Part shown: positions 59,732 to 64,000 of the stretch, piece by piece | How the letters are laid out: each line of letters begins with the position of its first letter | Numbering within the stretch: position 1 is the stretch's first letter | Assembly (NCBI RefSeq): GCF_001281405.1 | Contig: NZ_CP010401.1 | Location: 954,001-1,018,000, forward strand | Direction of reading: 5' to 3' | Length of the DNA stretch: 64,000 bases | Origin: Bartonella ancashensis | GTDB taxonomy: Bacteria; Pseudomonadota; Alphaproteobacteria; Rhizobiales; Rhizobiaceae | The notes under the pieces: generated by a model | Databases searched by the model: none | Seen by the model: the letters and a program-made list of their open reading frames with translations, nothing else | What the model was told of the DNA's origin: nothing | Program-made: the position numbers and the translations under genes

Positions 59732-60857
59732 GTTTTCCAGCAAGGTCAAGCTCAATTAACAAAAGATAAAGATTTGGTAGAGAAGCACCAGAATGATTAC
59801 TTAATGTATCTAAGTCAATTGGAGTTGTTGATAGAGCAGAAAGGACAGCTGCACGTTCTTTATCATCTTCTGCAGAAGAGAGATTGTTGTTTCCCTTGCT
59901 TGGTTTAATGAAATATTCTTGTTGAGAGTAAATAGAATGCACTTCTTCAAAAAAATTGAGTTGAGGATCTATGTTTTTTGGGATTAGTGGAGTAAGTGCC
60001 TCTATGATGTCAGATGGATGTGTAACTAATAAAGCTCCTTCTTTTATCAAGTTGTTTGCGCCAATGGATCTTGGATCAAGCGGAGAACCTGGAATAGCAA
60101 AAACTTGTCGTCCTATTTCAATAGTTTGACGAGCTGTAATTAAGGAACCTGACCGCATGGCAGCTTCTACCACCAAAAGTCCAAGTGACAAACTTGCTAC
60201 GATACGGTTTCTCCTTGGAAAATCGATGGCACGAGGTCTCCAACCAATAGGCATTTCACTAATGATTGCTCCTCCATTAGCTATAATATCATCATAAAGT
60301 TTTTTGTTTTCTGGAGGATAGATATGATCGATACCACCAGCCATAACCGCAACTGTTCCGGTTAATAAACTCGTTTGATGCGCTATACTATCAATGCCAC
60401 GCGCAAGGCCAGAAATAACGGAAAAACCAGCATGACCTAAAAAATGAGCAAATTGGACAGTTATTTTCTTTCCAGCTGCTGAAGCATCACGAGAACCAAC
60501 GATTCCAACAGAAGGTTTACAAAAAACTGAAGCGTTTCCTTTTATAGCAACGAGTGGAGGAGAAGCTTCTGTTAGCTTGAGTAATGGTGGATAACTTGGC
60601 TCTCCTAAGCCTACAAATCGAACACCTAATTTTTCTGCTCGTTGCATTTCTTTTTCAGCATCTTCTAATGTTGCCACACGGACAGCTACACTGCGACCAC
60701 CTTTTTTACTAAGTTCAGGAAGTGCAGCTAAAGCATTTTCTGCTGTTTTGTAACGACCTATCAAATCACGAAAAGTAATTGCCCCAATGTTCTCACTGCG
60801 TAAGAGCCGTAACCAATTTAAACGTTGACGATCAGTAAGAAGGATCCCCTTATCCAT
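59670..60857 (-). CDS. dprA: DNA processing protein DprA
   Basis: DprA loads RecA on incoming single-stranded DNA during natural transformation and is widely kept even in species not known to be competent. The 395-residue protein has an N-terminal helical SAM-like region, the Rossmann fold with 'GIVGSRDASAAGKKITVQFA' and 'SGLARGIDSIAH', then 'GGIDHIYPPENKKLY', 'FPRRNRIVASLS' and 'EAAMRSGSLITA', and a C-terminal winged helix (about residues 325-390). ATG 60857 fits. It starts five bases after plsY ends, so both belong to the pyrB-pyrC-plsY-dprA series. Confidence 0.94.
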   Translation of the reverse strand: MDKGILLTDRQRLNWLRLLRSENIGAITFRDLIGRYKTAENALAALPELSKKGGRSVAVRVATLEDAEKEMQRAEKLGVRFVGLGEPSYPPLLKLTEASPPLVAIKGNASVFCKPSVGIVGSRDASAAGKKITVQFAHFLGHAGFSVISGLARGIDSIAHQTSLLTGTVAVMAGGIDHIYPPENKKLYDDIIANGGAIISEMPIGWRPRAIDFPRRNRIVASLSLGLLVVEAAMRSGSLITARQTIEIGRQVFAIPGSPLDPRSIGANNLIKEGALLVTHPSDIIEALTPLIPKNIDPQLNFFEEVHSIYSQQEYFIKPSKGNNNLSSAEDDKERAAVLSALSTTPIDLDTLSNHSGASLPNLYLLLIELDLAGKLTRHSGGYVSLSNFHYSQES

Positions 60858-60862
60858 TCCCT

Positions 60863-61492
60863 TTATTTAATGCTCACTTTTCTTTCTTTATTAGCTAAGA
60901 TTCTAGTAATGTTATCACGATGCTTAATGACTACGAGTACACTCATTACAACTATAATGCAATCATCATAAGAAAATGGAGAAAAAAAATTAACAAAAAT
61001 TGAAACAACAAGAACAGTTATAAGCGCAGATAACGAAGAAATATATGTTAACAAAAAAGTTATTGTCCAGGATGCAATAAAAACAATCATAATTGGCCAG
61101 TAAAAACCCATGCAAACACCTAAATAAGTAGCTACACCCTTGCCGCCCTTAAATTTAAGCCATATTGGGAAAAGATGCCCTAAAAAGGTTAGAAAACCTG
61201 CCAAAGTTATGATGAAAGAATTTTCTGTTTGAGGAAATAAGAATTTAGCGCCCCAGACAATGCAACTTCCCTTCAATACATCACAAAGAAGGGTAAGGGC
61301 TGCAACTTTTTTGTTTCCTGTTCGTAAAACATTCGTAGCACCAATATTTCCAGATCCAACCGTTCTAATATCACCAAGACCACATAATTTTGTAAAGAGT
61401 AGTCCAAACGGAATAGAACCTACGAGGTAGGATATTACGAGATAAAGCCATGCATTGGTACAAGATTGTAAAAATATTACGAGTTCGTTCAT
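60863..61492 (-). CDS. plsY: Glycerol-3-phosphate acyltransferase PlsY
   Basis: PlsY is the inner-membrane enzyme that moves an acyl group from acyl-phosphate to glycerol-3-phosphate, the first step of phospholipid synthesis. The 209-residue product has about five membrane segments and the three family motifs: '[13 protein letters not shown]', '[15 protein letters not shown]', and '[19 protein letters not shown]' holding the acyl-phosphate and substrate contacts. ATG 61492 is used; the gene begins eight bases after pyrC ends and precedes dprA by five. Confidence 0.94.
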   Translation of the reverse strand: MNELVIFLQSCTNAWLYLVISYLVGSIPFGLLFTKLCGLGDIRTVGSGNIGATNVLRTGNKKVAALTLLCDVLKGSCIVWGAKFLFPQTENSFIITLAGFLTFLGHLFPIWLKFKGGKGVATYLGVCMGFYWPIMIVFIASWTITFLLTYISSLSALITVLVVSIFVNFFSPFSYDDCIIVVMSVLVVIKHRDNITRILANKERKVSIK

Positions 61493-61500
61493 TGGATATT

Positions 61501-62805
61501 CTATTTTACTGGATTGTGAAGTTTGAACACTGATTTTCCTTTAACAAGAGTCTGAACAACTCGTCCTTGAAAACGTGTATTCTCAAAAGGCGTATTTTTT
61601 GAGTGTGATGACAACATGTCTGAAGAAAGTACCCATGGTTCATCAAGATCAACTAGAATAAGATCAGCATGAGCACCTCTCATTAATGTTCCAGCATTAA
61701 GACCAAACAGCTTCGCTGGCGCAGTTGATAAAAGCTCAACTAATCGTAAGAGGGATACATCATGATTGTGATAAAGGAGTAAAGTTGCACTCAATAAAGT
61801 CTCCATACCGATAGCACCTGCTGCTGCTTCTTGGAATGGTAAATGTTTTTTATCTACGCCTTGAGGATCATGAGAAGAAACAATAACATCCACGGTTCCG
61901 TTTTTTATTGCTTCAATCATCGCAATTCGATCTTCTTCTGTGCGTAGTGGAGGTTCCAGACGTAGGGAAGTGCGATATTCAGCAATATCATTTTCATTGA
62001 GAGATAGATGATTAATTGATACACCAGCTGAAATTTTTGGATTATGATTTTTGGCTAAATATATGGCGTTAGCAGACATAGCTGTTGATATTTGCGTTGC
62101 ATGATAGCGTGTTTGTGTAAGTGCTGCCAATCGTAAATCCCTTTCAAGGGGGATAATCTCTGCTTCACGAGGTATACCAGTAAGACCTAGCCAGCTTGCC
62201 AATAGACCTTCATTCATAACACCTTGATCTACAAGATCTTTATCTTGTGTTTCATTAAGTAATGCAACATTAAAATCACGAGCATATGTCATTGCACGAT
62301 GCATAATAGATGAGTTTTGAATGGTTTTTTTTCCTTCACTGAAAGCTATCGCTCCAGCGTTTTTCAATAAGCCAAATTCAGCTATTTTTTCTCCATTAAG
62401 ACCCTGAGTGATAGCAGCTACAGGATAAATATTGACTAATGCTTCATCACGTGCTGTACGCACAATAAATTCAATAAGTGCAACATTATCAATAACTAAC
62501 TGTGTATCTGGCATAACAAAAAATGAAGTAATGCCTCCTGCTGCTGCAGATTGACTCGCTGAAATAATTGTTTCCCGGTATTCAACCTTCGGTTCACCAA
62601 TGAAAACTCTAGTGTCAACAAGTCCAGGAAAAATTGCCTTATTTTGTGCATTAACAATTTCTGCACCCTCTGGGGTTCCTTGATTAAGAGCTTCTTTTCC
62701 AGCAACCGTAATGAGTCCGTTTTCAACAATAACAGTTCCAACTTCGTCAATTGCGCGCGAAGGATCAACAATACGAGCATTTTGAAAAACTATGGGTTTT
62801 ATCAT
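61501..62805 (-). CDS. Dihydroorotase-like protein lacking the metal-binding HxH
   Basis: The 434-residue amidohydrolase-family protein aligns with dihydroorotase, the third enzyme of pyrimidine synthesis. However, the family motif DxHxH reads '[12 protein letters not shown]' here, so both metal-binding His are gone, and the later His/Asp motifs are also altered ('LLNETQDKD', 'SINHLSLN'), with only 'SSHDPQ' still recalling the last metal site. It matches the non-catalytic PyrX/PyrC' type, which in pseudomonads holds aspartate transcarbamoylase together. It overlaps pyrB by 41 bases, fitting that role. ATG 62805 has a GGAG site; a true pyrC would be elsewhere in the genome. Confidence 0.85.
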   Translation of the reverse strand: MIKPIVFQNARIVDPSRAIDEVGTVIVENGLITVAGKEALNQGTPEGAEIVNAQNKAIFPGLVDTRVFIGEPKVEYRETIISASQSAAAGGITSFFVMPDTQLVIDNVALIEFIVRTARDEALVNIYPVAAITQGLNGEKIAEFGLLKNAGAIAFSEGKKTIQNSSIMHRAMTYARDFNVALLNETQDKDLVDQGVMNEGLLASWLGLTGIPREAEIIPLERDLRLAALTQTRYHATQISTAMSANAIYLAKNHNPKISAGVSINHLSLNENDIAEYRTSLRLEPPLRTEEDRIAMIEAIKNGTVDVIVSSHDPQGVDKKHLPFQEAAAGAIGMETLLSATLLLYHNHDVSLLRLVELLSTAPAKLFGLNAGTLMRGAHADLILVDLDEPWVLSSDMLSSHSKNTPFENTRFQGRVVQTLVKGKSVFKLHNPVK

Positions 62806-63766
62806 TTTTTTCTCCATTCCTATTGTGATACGTATCCAGCAAAGCTTCCATAACAGCCATGCGCACAGCTACCCCTATCTTGACTTGTGTGTGAATTACG
62901 CTACGAGCTCCATCGGCTATATCAGAAGAGATCTCTACTCCACGATTTATTGGACCAGGATGCATAACGACACAATCACTTTTGGCATAGGTTAGGTTAT
63001 CTTTATGGAGGCCAAAATAATGGGAATACTCACGAAGAGAAGGGATAAACGCTCCGGTCATACGTTCATGTTGCAAGCGTAACATCATAATAACATCAGC
63101 ATTTTTAAGACCATCTTGCATCGTATTGAAAACTTCTACTCCCATATTTCCAATGCCTGGAGGTAAAAGTGTTGAAGGTGCAACAACACGAACACGTGCT
63201 CCTAGTGCATTAAGACTGATGATATTAGAACGTGCAACACGCGAATGTAAAATATCACCGCAAATTACAACGATTAGTCCCTCAATATGGCCTTTTGTTT
63301 TCCTTATAGTTAGAGCATCCAACAAAGCTTGAGTTGGATGCTCATGTGCACCATCACCTGCATTGATAACACAACAATCAACTTTTTCAGCTAAAAGGGA
63401 AACAGCCCCAGCACAGTGATGACGAACAACGAGTATATCTGGTTTCATTGCGTTAAGAGTCATAGCCGTATCAATGAGTGTTTCTCCTTTTTGTACAGAT
63501 GAATTGCTGATCGCAATATTTATCACGTTTGCTCCCAACTTCTTGCCAGCCAATTCAAAAGAGGATTGCGTTCGTGTAGAGGCTTCAAAAAAAAGATTAA
63601 TTTGGGTACATCCATTTAGAACAGATTTTTTTTTATTAATCTTTTCTAAAAAAAGAATGTTTTCATCTGCGCGATCAAGTAACGCTACAAGATCCTGTGT
63701 ACGAAGATTCTTAATTCCTAAAAAGTGTCTGTAAGGAAAAATTGAAGATGATGCATTCTGAATCAT
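62765..63766 (-). CDS. pyrB: Aspartate carbamoyltransferase catalytic subunit
   Basis: PyrB condenses carbamoyl phosphate with aspartate to carbamoyl aspartate, the committed pyrimidine step. The 333-residue protein has '[20 protein letters not shown]' (carbamoyl-phosphate loop, Ser-Thr-Arg-Thr), '[20 protein letters not shown]', 'RLQHERM' and '[12 protein letters not shown]', all conserved. ATG 63766 is chosen because the family N terminus begins shortly before 'FPYRHFLGI'; a TTG at 63802 is also open. No regulatory PyrI gene is present. The overlap with the pyrC-like gene downstream indicates translational coupling. Confidence 0.95.
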   Translation of the reverse strand: MIQNASSSIFPYRHFLGIKNLRTQDLVALLDRADENILFLEKINKKKSVLNGCTQINLFFEASTRTQSSFELAGKKLGANVINIAISNSSVQKGETLIDTAMTLNAMKPDILVVRHHCAGAVSLLAEKVDCCVINAGDGAHEHPTQALLDALTIRKTKGHIEGLIVVICGDILHSRVARSNIISLNALGARVRVVAPSTLLPPGIGNMGVEVFNTMQDGLKNADVIMMLRLQHERMTGAFIPSLREYSHYFGLHKDNLTYAKSDCVVMHPGPINRGVEISSDIADGARSVIHTQVKIGVAVRMAVMEALLDTYHNRNGEKNDKTHSFSKCSYC

Positions 63767-63893
63767 AATATTCTTTTCTGTAACTATCTTTAAAGAACTC
63801 AAACATGAATTTCTTTAAGTGTAACAGATGTTTTTAATTGCAAAAAGACAAATAGTTTATGATATGAAATTATACAAATAAGGAATATATCGT

Positions 63894-64000
63894 ATGAATG
63901 CTTCGTCTATGCAGAATCCTCGTCCCAAAAATGCGTTTCTTAATGATACTCTCATGTCTCACGTCGCATCCATCCTTCCTGCAGATTTATTAGCAGGTTT
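63894..64000 (+). CDS. Start of an unrecognised gene running off the window
   Basis: ATG 63894 has an AAGGA site at 63880-63884 and the frame stays open to the edge (about 35 codons). The visible peptide includes 'NAFLNDTLMSHVASILPADL', which I do not recognise. The gene is divergent from pyrB. In Rhizobiales ruvX and the gatCAB genes often lie on this side, but this does not look like the start of those. Confidence 0.55.
   Translation, partial: MNASSMQNPRPKNAFLNDTLMSHVASILPADLLAG

Noticed and set aside
1-64000. CRISPR arrays, insertion sequences, prophage or attachment sites
   Set aside because: No regularly spaced repeats, transposase or integrase motifs, or flanking direct repeats at the tRNA gene were seen.

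Overview
The window is 64 kb of an AT-rich alphaproteobacterial chromosome. Gene content and order are those of the Rhizobiales: gyrA-coaD-ppi-ppi-tgt; dgt-argS-SPOR beside a divergent erpA; purC-purS-purQ-purL-bolA-grxD; dksA and cckA around a fliO-like gene; and rpmG-rnr-topA-dprA-plsY-pyrC-pyrB. Many genes expected beside these blocks are missing, intergenic gaps are long and AT-rich, and several genes look eroded. This suggests a reduced, host-associated member, most likely Bartonella. That is inference from layout and composition; no database comparison was possible. There is no rRNA operon, prophage, transposase, CRISPR array or secretion locus here.

Layout. 1-3.3 kb (+): end of gyrA, coaD, two cyclophilins, tgt. 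3.4-3.56 kb: a run of hairpins ending in a T-tract. 3.8-6.6 kb (-): an MFS exporter and icd. 7.3 kb: tRNA-Glu. 7.9-10.1 kb: glpX (+) convergent with ilvE (-). 10.5-15.9 kb (-): SPOR protein, argS, dgt. 16-21.5 kb (+): erpA, an unrecognised exported protein, ccdA, glmU, glmS. 21.7-27.7 kb: recG (-) divergent from dnaE (+). 27.8-30.8 kb (-): FAD monooxygenase, zf-CHCC protein, rnd. 30.9-35.1 kb (+): aspS, parC. 35.2-44.2 kb (-): MFS exporter, grxD, bolA, purL, purQ, purS, purC, a small hydrolase, purB, rpe. 44.3-51.9 kb: flavin reductase, dksA, broken fliO-like gene (-), cckA, dusA, cobT. 51.9-63.8 kb (mostly -): Lrp regulator, nuclease, rpmG, rnr, topA, dprA, plsY, pyrC-like, pyrB. A new gene starts at the right edge.

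Function. Nearly everything is core housekeeping: replication and topology (gyrA, parC, topA, dnaE, recG, dprA), translation and tRNA modification (argS, aspS, tgt, dusA, rpmG, tRNA-Glu), RNA decay (rnr, rnd), purine and pyrimidine synthesis, amino-sugar and phospholipid precursors (glmU, glmS, plsY), Fe-S handling (erpA, grxD, bolA) and cell-cycle or stringent control (cckA, dksA).

The most interesting signals are signs of erosion or slippage. The tgt product keeps its catalytic aspartates but has lost three of the four zinc ligands, and queA is missing from its usual place. The dnaE reading frame has no usable start unless an 8-A tract is read as 9, and it carries an internal pair of compensating one-base shifts at homopolymers. 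The fliO-like gene is broken at another 8-A tract that needs 9. The pyrC-like protein lacks the metal-binding HxH motif. The topA start is preceded by a perfect 22-bp tandem duplication.
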